This document shows, one piece after another, positions 34,486 to 44,331 of a DNA stretch of 64,000 bases (the stretch's first letter is position 1; each line of letters opens with the position of its first letter). A program made the position numbers and the translations under genes. The stretch covers positions 1,798,001-1,862,000 of the forward strand of contig NZ_CP099572.1 of the NCBI RefSeq assembly GCF_040409805.1. Reading direction: 5' to 3'. This DNA is from Polynucleobacter sp. MWH-UH23A (lineage in GTDB: Bacteria > Pseudomonadota > Gammaproteobacteria > Burkholderiales > Burkholderiaceae). The notes below the pieces were generated by a model that saw only the letters and a list, made by a program, of their open reading frames with translations, was not told where the DNA came from and searched no databases.

Positions 34486-35922
34486 TTACTTCACATGAAT
34501 AATCTTCAGAGTATTGGTGCCACCTGGTTCCCCCATTGGCTCGCCTGAGGTAAGCACTACGGTATCGCCCTGCTTAACAGCGCCCAAGCCCTTTAAACAC
34601 GCCTCAACCTCTTGCAAGGCGGTATCTCTATCTTTGGTGTAATCCAATCCAATTGGAGTGACATTGCGGTAGGTGCTCAAAGCGCGTTGTGTTGCAATCT
34701 TCGAAGTCAATGCAAAAATTGGCACATGAATATTATGACGACTCATCCAAATTGCAGTTGATCCTGAGTCTGTTAAAGCAGCGATCGCATCAGCGTTGAG
34801 ATGATGAGCGGTAAATAAAGCGCCCAGGGCAATTGTCTGATCAATACGTGTAAATGTTTGATCCAAGAAGTCTGTATCCAATTGAACGCGATCAGACTTT
34901 TCAGCCTCTACACAAATTTCAGCCATTGCCTTAATTGTTTGTACAGGGTACATACCCGCCGCAGATTCCGCTGAGAGCATTACTGCATCAGTACCATCAA
35001 GTACCGCATTCGCCACGTCACTTACCTCAGCGCGGGTTGGTACTGGAGCATTAATCATCGACTCCATCATTTGTGTTGCGGTGATGGTGAACTTATCGGC
35101 CTCTCGCGCCCAACCAATCATGCGCTTTTGCAATGCTGGTACTGCGGCATTACCCACTTCAATTGCAAGATCACCGCGAGCCACCATAATGCCGTCACTC
35201 TCAGCAATAATACTTTTCAAAGCTTCTGGTTCGATCGCCTCGGCACGCTCTACCTTAGCAATTGTTCTGACCTTTCCGACGCCATGTTTTTTACTGGCCT
35301 CATCTGCAAGCTTACGAGCGTAAGCCATATCAGCGCCATCTTTAGGAAAGCTAATAGCTAAAAAATCGACGCCCATCGCAATTGCCGCATCTAAATCAGC
35401 GATATCTTTCTCGGTCAGCGCAGGTGCGGTCAATCCACCACCTGCACGGTTAATGCCCTTGTTATTGGAAAGCGGTCCACCCTGTTCAACCAGCGTTAAT
35501 ATTTTTCCGCCCTGAACACTTTGAACACGCAATACCACCAAACCATCGTTTAATAACAACCGATCGCCCTGCTTCACATCATTTGGAAGCTCTTTGTAAT
35601 CTAAGCCAACACAATCTTGATTACCTAGCTCGCAATCTACATCCAAAGTAAATTTATCACCCTCTTTGAGCAAAATTTTGGTATCAGCAAATTTGCCTAC
35701 GCGAATCTTTGGCCCTTGTAAATCTGCCATGATGCCAACTTCTTTACCGACCTCAGCAGAAATGCTACGTACCAAATCATGGCGCGCTTTGTGATCGGCA
35801 ACAGTGCCATGAGAAAAGTTCATACGAACTACATCTACACCCGCACGAATCATTTCGCGCAAGACTTCTGGTTTTTCAGAAGCCGGTCCTAAAGTGGCAA
35901 TGATTTTGGTTGCTCTAAGCAT
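34486..35922 (-). CDS. pyk: Pyruvate kinase
   Basis: Last step of glycolysis, phosphoenolpyruvate plus ADP to pyruvate plus ATP. The 478-residue protein has IIATLGPASEKPEVL, RMNFSHGT, the substrate and metal region AKVERAEAIE followed by DGIMVARGDLAIEVG, and TATQMMESMINAPVPTRAEV. A C-terminal regulatory domain is present. It starts two bases after pgk ends. Confidence 0.97.
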   Translation of the reverse strand: MLRATKIIATLGPASEKPEVLREMIRAGVDVVRMNFSHGTVADHKARHDLVRSISAEVGKEVGIMADLQGPKIRVGKFADTKILLKEGDKFTLDVDCELGNQDCVGLDYKELPNDVKQGDRLLLNDGLVVLRVQSVQGGKILTLVEQGGPLSNNKGINRAGGGLTAPALTEKDIADLDAAIAMGVDFLAISFPKDGADMAYARKLADEASKKHGVGKVRTIAKVERAEAIEPEALKSIIAESDGIMVARGDLAIEVGNAAVPALQKRMIGWAREADKFTITATQMMESMINAPVPTRAEVSDVANAVLDGTDAVMLSAESAAGMYPVQTIKAMAEICVEAEKSDRVQLDTDFLDQTFTRIDQTIALGALFTAHHLNADAIAALTDSGSTAIWMSRHNIHVPIFALTSKIATQRALSTYRNVTPIGLDYTKDRDTALQEVEACLKGLGAVKQGDTVVLTSGEPMGEPGGTNTLKIIHVK

Positions 35923-35924
35923 AT

Positions 35925-37136
35925 TTAATCTTTCGCTCTCTCGGCCAACACCGCAAAGGCGGGCAGTGTTTTGCCCTCCAAGAATTCCAAGAATGCGCCA
36001 CCACCAGTAGAGATGTAATCTACTTGATTTTCAATACCGTATTTAGCGATCGCCGCCAAGGTATCTCCCCCTCCAGCAATCGAGAAGGCAGGAGAATGCG
36101 CGATAGCAGCAGCTAACATTTTTGTGCCACCACCAAACTGATCAATCTCAAATACACCAAGTGGGCCATTCCAAACAATCGTTCCTGCATGAGCCAACAT
36201 AATAGAAAGTCGTGCAGCAGTCTTTGGCCCGATATCCAAAATCATATCGTCTTCAGCAACTTGATCGGCTGGCACTCGGTTTGCACGCGCCAATGGTGAG
36301 AGTTCATTCGCAACCACCACATCTTCTGGAATAGGTACATGGGCGCCACGCTTTTCCATGAGATCCATGATCTCTTTAGCTTCATTTACCAAATCAGGCT
36401 CTGCCAATGACTTTCCAATAGCTAGCCCCTTGGCCAACATGAATGTGTTGGCAATACCACCACCAACAATTAGCTCATCCACTTTTTCAGAGAGTGCCTT
36501 CAGGATAGTTAACTTAGAAGACACTTTTGAGCCAGCAACAATTGCCACAAGTGGGCGCTTAGGGCTTGCGAGTGCGCGGCTTAATGCATCTAATTCAGCG
36601 GCCATCAGTGGACCGGCGCAAGCAACTGGCGCAAACTTCGCCACGCCATTGGTAGTTGCCTCGGCACGATGTGCCGTGCCAAATGCATCGTTTACATAAA
36701 CATCACAAAGCGCAGCAATTTTCTTTGCCAACTCATCGTTGTTCTTTTTCTCACCCACATTTAAGCGACAATTTTCTAAAAGCACCACTTCGCCTGGACT
36801 AACTTCAAATCCGCCCCCAACCCAATCACTAATCAACGGTACTTTGCGATTGAGTAAGGTTGCAATCCGATCTGCAACTGGAGCCAAACTATCTTCAGGC
36901 TTAAATTGACCTTCAGTGGGACGACCTAAGTGAGATGTCACCATTACAGCCGCGCCCGCATCTAAACACATCTGCACAGCAGGCATTGATGCACGAATAC
37001 GGGTGTCCTCGGTGATATTTCCAGCGTCATCTTGAGGAACGTTTAGGTCAGCGCGAATCAGTACTCGCTTACCCTTTAATTGGCCCGATTGGGCTAATTC
37101 ACTTAAACGCTTCACTTTAAATAAGGATTCGGGCAT
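35925..37136 (-). CDS. pgk: Phosphoglycerate kinase
   Basis: Transfers phosphate from 1,3-bisphosphoglycerate to ADP. From the ATG at 37136 the protein has 403 residues and begins [11 protein letters not shown], in line with the family. The frame stays open to a GTG at 37196, but the extra 20 residues are not family-like. Visible motifs are [24 protein letters not shown], the hinge-side [14 protein letters not shown] and the nucleotide-binding [13 protein letters not shown]. It is the first gene of the minus-strand train pgk-pyk-fba-purC-purE-purK-tsaC. Confidence 0.96.
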   Translation of the reverse strand: MPESLFKVKRLSELAQSGQLKGKRVLIRADLNVPQDDAGNITEDTRIRASMPAVQMCLDAGAAVMVTSHLGRPTEGQFKPEDSLAPVADRIATLLNRKVPLISDWVGGGFEVSPGEVVLLENCRLNVGEKKNNDELAKKIAALCDVYVNDAFGTAHRAEATTNGVAKFAPVACAGPLMAAELDALSRALASPKRPLVAIVAGSKVSSKLTILKALSEKVDELIVGGGIANTFMLAKGLAIGKSLAEPDLVNEAKEIMDLMEKRGAHVPIPEDVVVANELSPLARANRVPADQVAEDDMILDIGPKTAARLSIMLAHAGTIVWNGPLGVFEIDQFGGGTKMLAAAIAHSPAFSIAGGGDTLAAIAKYGIENQVDYISTGGGAFLEFLEGKTLPAFAVLAERAKD

Positions 37137-37347
37137 GAGATAGGCTAAATATGGTGGTTTATGGGGAATACTCCATTCTAAATCGTCCCGCCCCACAACC
37201 CCCTAGGTCCTTACCTACAAATGGGGTCGCCTGCTCTACAATAGAGGCTTGGACACACCCCGAGCCAAATGGTCACAGACCGCCTGGCCTGGCGCCCCGA
37301 TTAATCCGCTATTTACAGATAGCCTATAGACACAAAAGGTAGAAAAA

Positions 37348-38271
37348 ATGTCGATGTCCGACCGCGATGGTTTTATTTGGTCCGATGGGAAGCTAATTCC
37401 TTGGCGTGAAGCGAATGTTCACGTACTAACCCATAGCCTGCACTATGGAATGGGCGTATTCGAGGGAATTCGCGCCTATAAAACAGCCCAAGGCACCGCC
37501 ATTTTTCGCCTGCCAGAGCACGTAAAGCGCTTATTCAATGGCACCAAAATCTTCCAAATGAGCATGCCATATAGCCCTGAGGAGATCAGCAAGGGCATTA
37601 TTGATGTCATTAATAGCAATAAGCTCGAAGCTTGCTACATCCGGCCGATTATTTTTATCGGTTCACAAAAGTTAGGCATCTCCCCCAAAGGCAACAGCAT
37701 TCATACCTCAATCGCGGCATGGGAATGGGGTGCTTATTTGGGCGAGGATGGCATTAATAAAGGTATTCGCGTCAAAACATCTTCCTTTACACGCCACTTT
37801 GTAAATTCATCTTTGGTTCGCGCTAAAGCCTCTGGTTATTACATCAACTCCATTTTGGCTAATCAAGAAGTGACTGCCAATGGATATGACGAAGCTTTAT
37901 TGCTTGATACTGAAGGTTACGTTTCAGAAGGTTCTGGCGAAAACCTCTTTATGGTTCGCAATGGCATTGTTTACACCCCAGACTTAGCTTCTTGCCTAGA
38001 TGGCATCACCCGTGATTCCGTAATTCAGATTGCTAAAGATCTTGGCTATGAAGTACGTGAGAAACGCTTAACACGCGATGAAGTGTATTCAGCTGACGAA
38101 GCTTTCTTTACTGGTACCGCAGCCGAAGTAACCCCAATTCGCGAACTTGATGATCGCACAATTGGTGATGGCAAACGTGGTCCTATTACTGAAAAAATTC
38201 AGAAGACTTACTTTGACGCTGTTTACGGCAGAAATGATAAGTACAAATCTTGGCTCACCTTTGTTAAATAA
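37348..38271 (+). CDS. ilvE: Branched-chain amino acid aminotransferase
   Basis: PLP fold-type IV transaminase making Val, Leu and Ile from their 2-oxo acids. The 307-residue protein has LHYGMGVFEGIRAYKT, YIRPIIFIGSQKLG, the PLP-lysine region SSLVRAKASGYYINS, EGSGENLFMVR and the C-terminal EAFFTGTAAEVTPIRE. It is divergent from pgk across about 210 bases and heads the plus-strand run to 40.65 kb. Confidence 0.96.
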   Translation: MSMSDRDGFIWSDGKLIPWREANVHVLTHSLHYGMGVFEGIRAYKTAQGTAIFRLPEHVKRLFNGTKIFQMSMPYSPEEISKGIIDVINSNKLEACYIRPIIFIGSQKLGISPKGNSIHTSIAAWEWGAYLGEDGINKGIRVKTSSFTRHFVNSSLVRAKASGYYINSILANQEVTANGYDEALLLDTEGYVSEGSGENLFMVRNGIVYTPDLASCLDGITRDSVIQIAKDLGYEVREKRLTRDEVYSADEAFFTGTAAEVTPIRELDDRTIGDGKRGPITEKIQKTYFDAVYGRNDKYKSWLTFVK

Positions 38272-38303
38272 GTTAATAGTATTTAGCCCCTAGAAAGCAA
38301 GTG

Positions 38304-38492
38304 ATGACTCAATCTCAAGCTGTGATGGTTGACGGTAAAGATCTTCCTTTACATTGCCCAACAAACAAAACGCCTGCATGGAACTCTCATCCACGCGTCT
38401 TTTTGGATATCACAAAGACCGGGGAAGCGAAGTGCCCATACTGTGGGGCTGAGTACAAACTCATTCCTGGCACTGAGCCGCACGGACACTAA
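38304..38492 (+). CDS. Small zinc-finger protein, zf-CHCC family
   Basis: A 62-residue protein with the Cys/His/Cys/Cys arrangement of zf-CHCC: LHCPTNK, then SHPRVFLDI, then AKCPYCGAEY. The same fold occurs in mitochondrial complex I subunit NDUFS6. The ATG at 38304 is preferred over the adjacent GTG at 38301. It lies between ilvE and waaF, a common Burkholderiales order. Role unknown. Confidence 0.85.
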   Translation: MTQSQAVMVDGKDLPLHCPTNKTPAWNSHPRVFLDITKTGEAKCPYCGAEYKLIPGTEPHGH

Positions 38493-38497
38493 TTCGA

Positions 38498-38526
38498 TCA
38501 GCGCCCCATTCATTAAGGGGTGCTGA
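38498..38526 (+). repeat. Hairpin-forming inverted repeat ahead of waaF
   Basis: TCAGCGCCCC-N9-GGGGTGCTGA gives a 10-bp RNA stem with one G-U pair, 15 bases before the waaF ATG and six after the zinc-finger gene stop. No T run follows, so it is not a standard terminator. It could protect or modulate the waaF message. Confidence 0.5.
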
Positions 38527-38541
38527 GTCGGGATACATCTC

Positions 38542-39576
38542 ATGCAAGGTATTCTGATCATCGCCCCAAACTGGATTGGGGATGCCGTCATGACACAGCC
38601 ATTATTGGCTACTCTAAAGACTCAATATCCAGGTTCCACAATTGACGTACTTGCAAGTAATTGGGTAGCGCCCATATATCGCGCATGCACTGAAGTCAAT
38701 AATGTAATCGAAGCCGATTTTCAGCATAAAAGATTACAGTGGGAATTGCGCAAGCAATTAGCAAAAAATCTTCGAACAAAAGACTATCAAGCATGTTTTG
38801 TGCTTCCAAATAGCTTTAAGTCCGCACTCATCCCTTGGCTAGCAAATATCCCCTTTCGCATTGGCTACCGTGGTGAAATGCGCTTTGGATTAATTAATGT
38901 GGCGATCGATAATCCAAACAAAGTGAACCGACCACCAATGGTGGAGCATTACTTGGCTCTGAGTACATTACTTTCGGATGGCGAGTCTCATGCACCAGAA
39001 TCGCTTACACCCAAGCTTAATGTTGCTTCAAGCGCCAACCAATCCATCAACAAAAAATTGTCTGATGTAAATATTGACCCCAATTCAGTATTGGTATTTT
39101 GCCCAGGCGCTGAATATGGACCAACAAAACGCTGGCCAACGAATCACTTCGCTGCCTTAGCTAGTAAGCTTATCCATGCCCATTCAAATGCAAACATTAT
39201 TCTTCTAGGCAGCAAAAGCGATCATCGCCTAGCCGAAGAAATTCTTCAGCAATCCCAGAGTCGAGCAAATATTCATAACTGGTGCGGCAACACATCCCTG
39301 GATGAGGCCATCGCATTAATTGGTAAAGCTAAAGCCGTTGTCAGCAATGATTCTGGATTGATGCATATTGCCGCAGCACTCAAAACACCCCAAGTAGCTA
39401 TTTTTGGCTCAAGTGATCCTGCACACACTCCGCCCTTATCAGAAAAGGCCAAGGTGATTTGGCTCAATCTCCCTTGCAGCCCTTGCCATAAAAAGGAATG
39501 TCCTCTTGGCCATCTAAAGTGTCTAAATGACATCCTGCCGCAACAAGTATTCGCTACACTGAATACCTTGCTATAG
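38542..39576 (+). CDS. waaF: ADP-heptose:LPS heptosyltransferase II
   Basis: Adds the second heptose to the LPS inner core. The 344-residue GT9 protein has IIAPNWIGDAVMTQPLL, LPNSFKSALIPWLA, the C-terminal nucleotide-sugar site FCPGAEYGPTKRWP, and SNDSGLMHIAAALKTP followed by the cysteine-rich NLPCSPCHKKECPLGHLKC tail usual for WaaF. Function complements waaA at 13-14.4 kb. Confidence 0.93.
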   Translation: MQGILIIAPNWIGDAVMTQPLLATLKTQYPGSTIDVLASNWVAPIYRACTEVNNVIEADFQHKRLQWELRKQLAKNLRTKDYQACFVLPNSFKSALIPWLANIPFRIGYRGEMRFGLINVAIDNPNKVNRPPMVEHYLALSTLLSDGESHAPESLTPKLNVASSANQSINKKLSDVNIDPNSVLVFCPGAEYGPTKRWPTNHFAALASKLIHAHSNANIILLGSKSDHRLAEEILQQSQSRANIHNWCGNTSLDEAIALIGKAKAVVSNDSGLMHIAAALKTPQVAIFGSSDPAHTPPLSEKAKVIWLNLPCSPCHKKECPLGHLKCLNDILPQQVFATLNTLL

Positions 39577-39593
39577 CCCACAGGAAACTAGCT

Positions 39594-40028
39594 ATGACCA
39601 AACTCGCTAGACTTTTTCATAATGCCGATGAAGTGGTTGACGCTTGGCGTGATGCCCTACGTCATCGCGATGTTCAAGGAGCACTAGCAATTTGGTTGGA
39701 TGACGATTCCATCACCTGCGTACTGCCAGAGGGTCATCGCTTAAGTGGTCATGCTGAAATTCGGGATGGTCTAGAAAGATTGCTTTCTAAGCAAGCCTTA
39801 TTTTTAGAGCCCATCGCCTGTATCAGCCACTCAATTTTAGGCGCAGCAATTTATGACACTACGGAAGCCGTTCATTTCAGGGCAGATCAAATTGAGGCAG
39901 AGTTTTTTTTAAACATCACGCTGGTACTCTTGCAAGATAGTCAAGGTTGGCGCATTGCTCATTTGCATGCCAGCCGATCAACTGACGATACCTTTGACGC
40001 ACCGTCAACACCTCACGGTCTGCACTAA
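39594..40028 (+). CDS. SnoaL/NTF2-like domain protein
   Basis: A 144-residue soluble protein with a cone-fold pattern: helix VVDAWRDALRHRDVQGALAI, strand ITCVLPEGHRLSGHAEIRDG, and C-terminal strands FFLNITLVLLQDSQGWRIAH followed by LHAS. This matches SnoaL/DUF4440-type NTF2-like proteins, which have very varied roles. It follows waaF by 17 bases and precedes another small gene by four bases. No specific function can be assigned. Confidence 0.75.
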   Translation: MTKLARLFHNADEVVDAWRDALRHRDVQGALAIWLDDDSITCVLPEGHRLSGHAEIRDGLERLLSKQALFLEPIACISHSILGAAIYDTTEAVHFRADQIEAEFFLNITLVLLQDSQGWRIAHLHASRSTDDTFDAPSTPHGLH

Positions 40029-40032
40029 TACT

Positions 40033-40650
40033 ATGGATGAGCAAGTATTACGCTCACTCATTAAATGGCCTAATGTGCCAGATTGTTATGGCTGGCTCGC
40101 TTTAGATCGCAGAGGTCAATGGCGTATGCGGGATGAATTTGCCCAGCAAAATGGATTGCCAGGTCAAGTCATTGAACATGCAGCCCTCAAAGAATTTATT
40201 AACCGCAATTACGCATGCGATCAATCTGGCAGATACTTTTTCCAGAATGGTCCACAACGAGTCTTTATCACTCTAACTAGCACTCCATGGATTGCAAGCA
40301 TCATTCCCGGCGTAGTTGCCCCAAAGATAATTACACAATGCCAGACGGAAATACATCCAAGCTCAGCTCTTAGCGATGAGAATGGCAATATTTATATTGT
40401 CGGATTAATTAAGCGAAGCATTTGTAAAGATCTAGCAACTCAACAGTTTGATACGGTAGATTGTCTTAGCATTGCCTTACTGCATGATCACGACTTGGAT
40501 CATTTTTCTGGGCTGGCTCAATTACGCGAGGAAGCTTGCAGTTTTGGGGGTTCGTGGAATTGGCAAGGCAAACATCTAGCACTAGATCCCATTCATTCCG
40601 AGGAACTGGGCAAACGCTTTGGATTTATCAAAAATCCCAAGCCGCTTTAA
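40033..40650 (+). CDS. Conserved hypothetical DUF-type protein of Burkholderiales
   Basis: A 205-residue soluble protein from the ATG at 40033; the frame is open further upstream but would overlap the NTF2-like gene. The N-terminal part (KWPNVPDCYGWLALDRRG, then RYFFQNGPQRVFITL) looks like a conserved DUF seen in Burkholderia relatives, whose identifier I cannot confirm. The C-terminal part, with DHDLDHFSGLAQLREEACSF, is less familiar. No signal peptide or membrane helix. Function unknown. Confidence 0.7.
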   Translation: MDEQVLRSLIKWPNVPDCYGWLALDRRGQWRMRDEFAQQNGLPGQVIEHAALKEFINRNYACDQSGRYFFQNGPQRVFITLTSTPWIASIIPGVVAPKIITQCQTEIHPSSALSDENGNIYIVGLIKRSICKDLATQQFDTVDCLSIALLHDHDLDHFSGLAQLREEACSFGGSWNWQGKHLALDPIHSEELGKRFGFIKNPKPL

Positions 40651-40660
40651 TTGGTCAAGG

Positions 40661-42370
40661 CTAGCCAGGAAATTGCTTACCCTGTTCTTTTAACTCGTCC
40701 CGATACTGTCTCTGCATTTCTCGTAGGCGGGCATCAATACTAGAACTTTGGTAAAAATCGGCGCCCCCCGCACTTCGTGCAATCTTGAGTTGTTCAATAG
40801 CAGAAGGCCACGCCCCCTCTAAAGCGTACTTTTCACCTAAAGCAAAGTGGCGCATTGGAACATTTTTAGCTTGATCATAGGCATTAGATAGCATGCTCCA
40901 CCACAGGATTTCATTGGGTTGCGAACGCGTACGCGCTTTTAACCAAGCAATCGCTTCAGTAGTACGTCCCATCTTGAGTTCAGCATTGACCATTGCAGCA
41001 CCGGCAGCATATGACTGAGGATAAGCACGCAATGCATTCTGCGCAATTTGAAGTGCTTCTTCATTTCTTCCTTTTGCCAAAGCCAACTCAGAAGCAGTGA
41101 TTTCAAGCGATAAACTCTGACGCTGAATTGGTGAACCTGGTGCGCTTGCTTTCTGAGCTAAATTACGTGCTTGCTGAAGATCAGATTCGGCTTGATCCCA
41201 CTTACCTTGTCGCTGCGCGATCAAAGCCAGGCCGTAAAAACCTTCCATTTGCTTACCTGCTTGGGATTGTTTACTCAAGCTATCAAATGTGTTTTTTAAG
41301 TCGTAGAGACCGCTGGAACTACCCGCTTGCTCCATTCGTGCCCGCGCTTTAATGAAATAAAACTCCACAGCCGTGGGAACATTTCGTGCTGGAACGGTGC
41401 GCGCCCTATCTTGCATATCCGCAATACGATCGGTTGTGAGAGGGTGAGTGCGGACATAAGCAGGAACCCCTTTATCCATAATTCCAGTAGCTTTTTGCAA
41501 GCGTTGGAAAAACCCAGGTGCGCCATTGACATCATACCCACTGGCATCCAAGATCTGAAAGCCAATACGATCCGCTTCTCGCTCCGCATCCCTGGAATAA
41601 GAAAGTTGATTATTAATAGCGGCAGCTTGACCACCTTGCATTAAACCTGCAGCTGCTTGTGGGTTTCGAGACATCGCCAATGCACCTAAGACCATTCCGG
41701 CAATCGCGATCATCGTATTAGTGGTTTGTTTGTCCATCTGTCTTGCTAAATGGCGCTGAAGAACGTGACCAGTCTCGTGACCCATGACTGAGGCAACCTC
41801 AGAGTCTGACTCTGCACTTACCAGAAGCCCCGTATGAAATCCGATAAATCCGCCAGGCAATGCAAACGCATTGATACTGCTATCTTTCACGGCAAACAAT
41901 TCGAAGTTGTAAGCGCCACTACCTTGCTCATTCGCTCCGCCAAGCTGCAACTTCTTAGCAGCCTGCAATAGACGCCTCTCCATTTGATTGAGGTAATCGT
42001 AAATGGGCAAATCATTTGAATAATCCGCGTCAGGTCGAATCTGGCGCATGATCATTTCGCCATACTTACGCTCATCTACTCGACTTAATGCATCACCACC
42101 AGGATCACCCATATCTGGCAACACGATCGCAGGCTGAGTTTGTAAACCACTGCGGGTTGGAGCATTCGCAGGTCGCGCATCCGGGGACTGCATAGCGCGA
42201 TTAATATTGGAGATTGCCGCTGAATTTCCTTCTACAGAGACATCACCCGCTGGAGCGGCTCCTGCAGAATATACGGGAGAAACACAGGAACACCATACAG
42301 CCAGCACAAGCTGACCCGCCACCAAGCGGCGCCAAATTGCGATTTTTTGTACTGACTTTATTTCCTTCAT
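40661..42370 (-). CDS. Periplasmic M48-family metalloprotease with TPR-like tail (BepA-like)
   Basis: A 569-residue exported protein. The N-terminal signal sequence has hydrophobic residues ~16-36. The M48 peptidase domain has the zinc motif HETGH near residue 195 ([13 protein letters not shown]) and the third ligand in [10 protein letters not shown]. The C-terminal half is helical with TPR-like repeats ([40 protein letters not shown]). This is the architecture of BepA, which degrades stalled outer-membrane proteins at the BAM complex. It is divergent from moaC with only 23 bases between starts. Confidence 0.9.
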   Translation of the reverse strand: MKEIKSVQKIAIWRRLVAGQLVLAVWCSCVSPVYSAGAAPAGDVSVEGNSAAISNINRAMQSPDARPANAPTRSGLQTQPAIVLPDMGDPGGDALSRVDERKYGEMIMRQIRPDADYSNDLPIYDYLNQMERRLLQAAKKLQLGGANEQGSGAYNFELFAVKDSSINAFALPGGFIGFHTGLLVSAESDSEVASVMGHETGHVLQRHLARQMDKQTTNTMIAIAGMVLGALAMSRNPQAAAGLMQGGQAAAINNQLSYSRDAEREADRIGFQILDASGYDVNGAPGFFQRLQKATGIMDKGVPAYVRTHPLTTDRIADMQDRARTVPARNVPTAVEFYFIKARARMEQAGSSSGLYDLKNTFDSLSKQSQAGKQMEGFYGLALIAQRQGKWDQAESDLQQARNLAQKASAPGSPIQRQSLSLEITASELALAKGRNEEALQIAQNALRAYPQSYAAGAAMVNAELKMGRTTEAIAWLKARTRSQPNEILWWSMLSNAYDQAKNVPMRHFALGEKYALEGAWPSAIEQLKIARSAGGADFYQSSSIDARLREMQRQYRDELKEQGKQFPG

Positions 42371-42393
42371 CCCTATATGGTAAAACTTATCCC

Positions 42394-42870
42394 ATGAACA
42401 AACTAACTCATTTTGATGCCAGTGGCCAAGCCCATATGGTAAATGTGGGAGATAAGCCCCATACCCATCGCATTGCGATCGCTACAGGCCAAATTACGAT
42501 GCTTCCAGAGACATTCAAAATGGTCGAGGGCGGCACTCCCAAAAAAGGGGATGTTCTTGGAATCGCCAGAATTGCAGGCATACAAGCATCAAAGAAAACC
42601 TCTGATCTAATTCCGCTCTGTCATCCCCTAGCGTTAACTCATGTCAGTCTCGAATTTGCACTAGATCCAAAAACCAACAGCATCCACTGTCAGGTTAGAG
42701 CGGAAACTACAGGGCCAACTGGCGTTGAAATGGAAGCCCTCACCGCAGTCCAGGTGGCCCTCCTCACAATCTACGATATGTGCAAAGCAGTCGACCGAGG
42801 TATGGTGATGGGTGACATCAAACTACTAGAGAAGAGTGGTGGCAAGTCCGGCGAGTGGAAGGCACGATAA
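42394..42870 (+). CDS. moaC: Cyclic pyranopterin monophosphate synthase MoaC
   Basis: Second step of molybdenum-cofactor synthesis. From the ATG at 42394 the protein is 158 residues ([20 protein letters not shown]), matching the family. The open frame extends upstream to 42214 but would lie inside the divergent protease gene. Motifs are [18 protein letters not shown] with the conserved Lys and His, and [15 protein letters not shown]. No other moa or moe gene is adjacent. A bidirectional terminator follows. Confidence 0.95.
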   Translation: MNKLTHFDASGQAHMVNVGDKPHTHRIAIATGQITMLPETFKMVEGGTPKKGDVLGIARIAGIQASKKTSDLIPLCHPLALTHVSLEFALDPKTNSIHCQVRAETTGPTGVEMEALTAVQVALLTIYDMCKAVDRGMVMGDIKLLEKSGGKSGEWKAR

Positions 42871-42879
42871 ATTAATTTA

Positions 42880-42909
42880 AATAAACCACCACAATTTAGG
42901 TGGTTTATT
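42880..42909. terminator. Bidirectional terminator between moaC and pilin gene
   Basis: An 11-bp perfect inverted repeat (AATAAACCACC / GGTGGTTTATT) with an 8-base loop lies between the convergent 3' ends of moaC (42870) and the pilin gene (42923). Confidence 0.8.
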
Positions 42910-42922
42910 CAGCCTAAACAAG

Positions 42923-43441
42923 TTACTTACTGATTCTGCACTCCGAAGGCAATAGCTGCGGTATTAAATTAGTTTGCGCAGACCTACAAGACCATCCACC
43001 AGCCCAAGTCGCACCTTCGGGCATAGATAAATCAATTGGTTTCGGTGAATTTGCATCGGGCTCATTGGTAGGCACCAGATGCAAGGTATTTTTACCTTCT
43101 GGGGCTACGCTGACCTGGTAGTCAATTGCAATCGCGCCCGATGGGGTAATTTCAATCAACTTCACACTTCTCGTTGGGGTAAAGCTAAAAGATCCATGAG
43201 TGGCCTCATCCATTGGAACGGTGCCACGGCTTGCAAATGCTTCAGTTACCGCAAGCTTGGCGCTGGATGATAAATTCATCCCTTCTACAACGCGAGTTCT
43301 CGCAATATAGTCCTGATATTGTGGCACTGCGACTGCAACCAGAATACCAATAATGGCAACCACAACCATCACTTCAATGAGCGTAAATCCTGCCTCGCGA
43401 TGATCCTGTGCCAATTGCGTTTCTCTAGTAAGTGATTTCAT
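42923..43441 (-). CDS. Type IV major-pilin-like protein (PilA type)
   Basis: From the ATG at 43441, preceded by AGGAG at eight bases, the precursor has 172 residues. A type III signal of 18 residues ends EAG and is followed by FTLIEVMVVVAIIGILVAVA, so the prepilin peptidase should cut after Gly18 and leave Phe as +1 and Glu at +5. The rest is a globular domain ending with two cysteines about 17 residues apart (SCRSAQ to SECRI), the disulfide D-loop of major pilins. No pil assembly genes are adjacent, so this is an isolated pilin gene with its own terminator on the upstream side. Confidence 0.88.
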   Translation of the reverse strand: MKSLTRETQLAQDHREAGFTLIEVMVVVAIIGILVAVAVPQYQDYIARTRVVEGMNLSSSAKLAVTEAFASRGTVPMDEATHGSFSFTPTRSVKLIEITPSGAIAIDYQVSVAPEGKNTLHLVPTNEPDANSPKPIDLSMPEGATWAGGWSCRSAQTNLIPQLLPSECRISK

Positions 43442-43512
43442 ATCTTCTGCTCCTGAGGTCAAATACCTCATGTTCCAGTCTATACCTGATTTGAACAAGG
43501 CAATAGAAAATT

Positions 43513-43538
43513 AAAAAGCCGGCTATTGAAGCCGGCTT
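43513..43538 (-). terminator. Rho-independent terminator after terC
   Basis: On the minus strand an 8-bp stem (AAGCCGGC / GCCGGCTT) with a 7-base loop is followed by TTTTTAATTTT. It lies between the terC stop (43584) and the pilin gene start. Confidence 0.88.
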
Positions 43539-43583
43539 ATTCTGAATCACATGCATGAAACTAATGACTCGCAAACAACTTAC

Positions 43584-44288
43584 TTATGCCTCTTTATGGC
43601 TATTCTTTTTCTTTAAGTAAGTGCCAACCAAAATGACAATAGCCACGCCTATCACCTCAAAGGCTAACTTTGCATCACCCAAGGCATCTTGAATGCCGCT
43701 CTTAATTGCCGGATCATCTACCAACATTCCCCCAGCAAGCAAGCCCAACAAACCAGCACCCAAAGTAATGATGATTGGGAAACGCTCCATCACCTTCAAT
43801 AGCATAGCGCTACCAAAAATAATGAGGGGAATAGACAAGCCCAAACCAATAATCAATAGCAGCAAACGAGTTTCTTCTGGTCCTTTTTGAGCGGCAGCTG
43901 CAACAGCCAATACATTATCCAAACTCATGACCAAATCAGCAATCAAGATAGTGCGAATTGCCGCCCAAATACTGGACTCCGCTTTCATATCCTCTTCACC
44001 ACCACTATCGGCAAGTAACTGTATCCCGATATATAAAAGCAAGATGCCGCCAATAATTTTTAAATAAGGTAAGGTCAATAAGGCAACCGCAGTGATAGTA
44101 AGCACAATACGTAAAATAATTGCGGCGGCACTACCCCAAAATATTGCCAACTTTTGCTGATGTGGCGGCAAATTGCGAGACGCCAGTGCAATTACCACAG
44201 CGTTATCGCCAGATAGCAAAATATTTGCAACGATGATTGATAAAAGAGCTGCCCAAAAGGTAGCATCTGAAAATGCTGAAAAATCCAT
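43584..44288 (-). CDS. TerC-family integral membrane protein
   Basis: A 234-residue membrane protein with about seven helices. The conserved acidic motifs of TerC are present: LLSGDNAVVIALASR in helix 2 and DLVMSLDNVLAVAAAA in the middle. TerC/YjbE/Alx proteins are linked to tellurite resistance and manganese efflux. The upstream region has an AGGGAG ribosome-binding site but no riboswitch of the yybP-ykoY type was recognised in the short leader. It is bounded by terminators on both sides. Confidence 0.88.
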   Translation of the reverse strand: MDFSAFSDATFWAALLSIIVANILLSGDNAVVIALASRNLPPHQQKLAIFWGSAAAIILRIVLTITAVALLTLPYLKIIGGILLLYIGIQLLADSGGEEDMKAESSIWAAIRTILIADLVMSLDNVLAVAAAAQKGPEETRLLLLIIGLGLSIPLIIFGSAMLLKVMERFPIIITLGAGLLGLLAGGMLVDDPAIKSGIQDALGDAKLAFEVIGVAIVILVGTYLKKKNSHKEA

Positions 44289-44331
44289 ACTGTCTCCCTA
44301 CGTTTTTATATGTTTTAATTTCTAATACTAC

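Noticed and set aside
37137-37196. GTG-started N-terminal extension of pgk
   Set aside because: The added residues do not look like phosphoglycerate kinase, which normally begins near the [11 protein letters not shown] start at 37136.
42214-42393. N-terminal extension of moaC
   Set aside because: The extra 60 codons overlap the divergent protease gene and its signal peptide; the family start at 42394 fits MoaC length.
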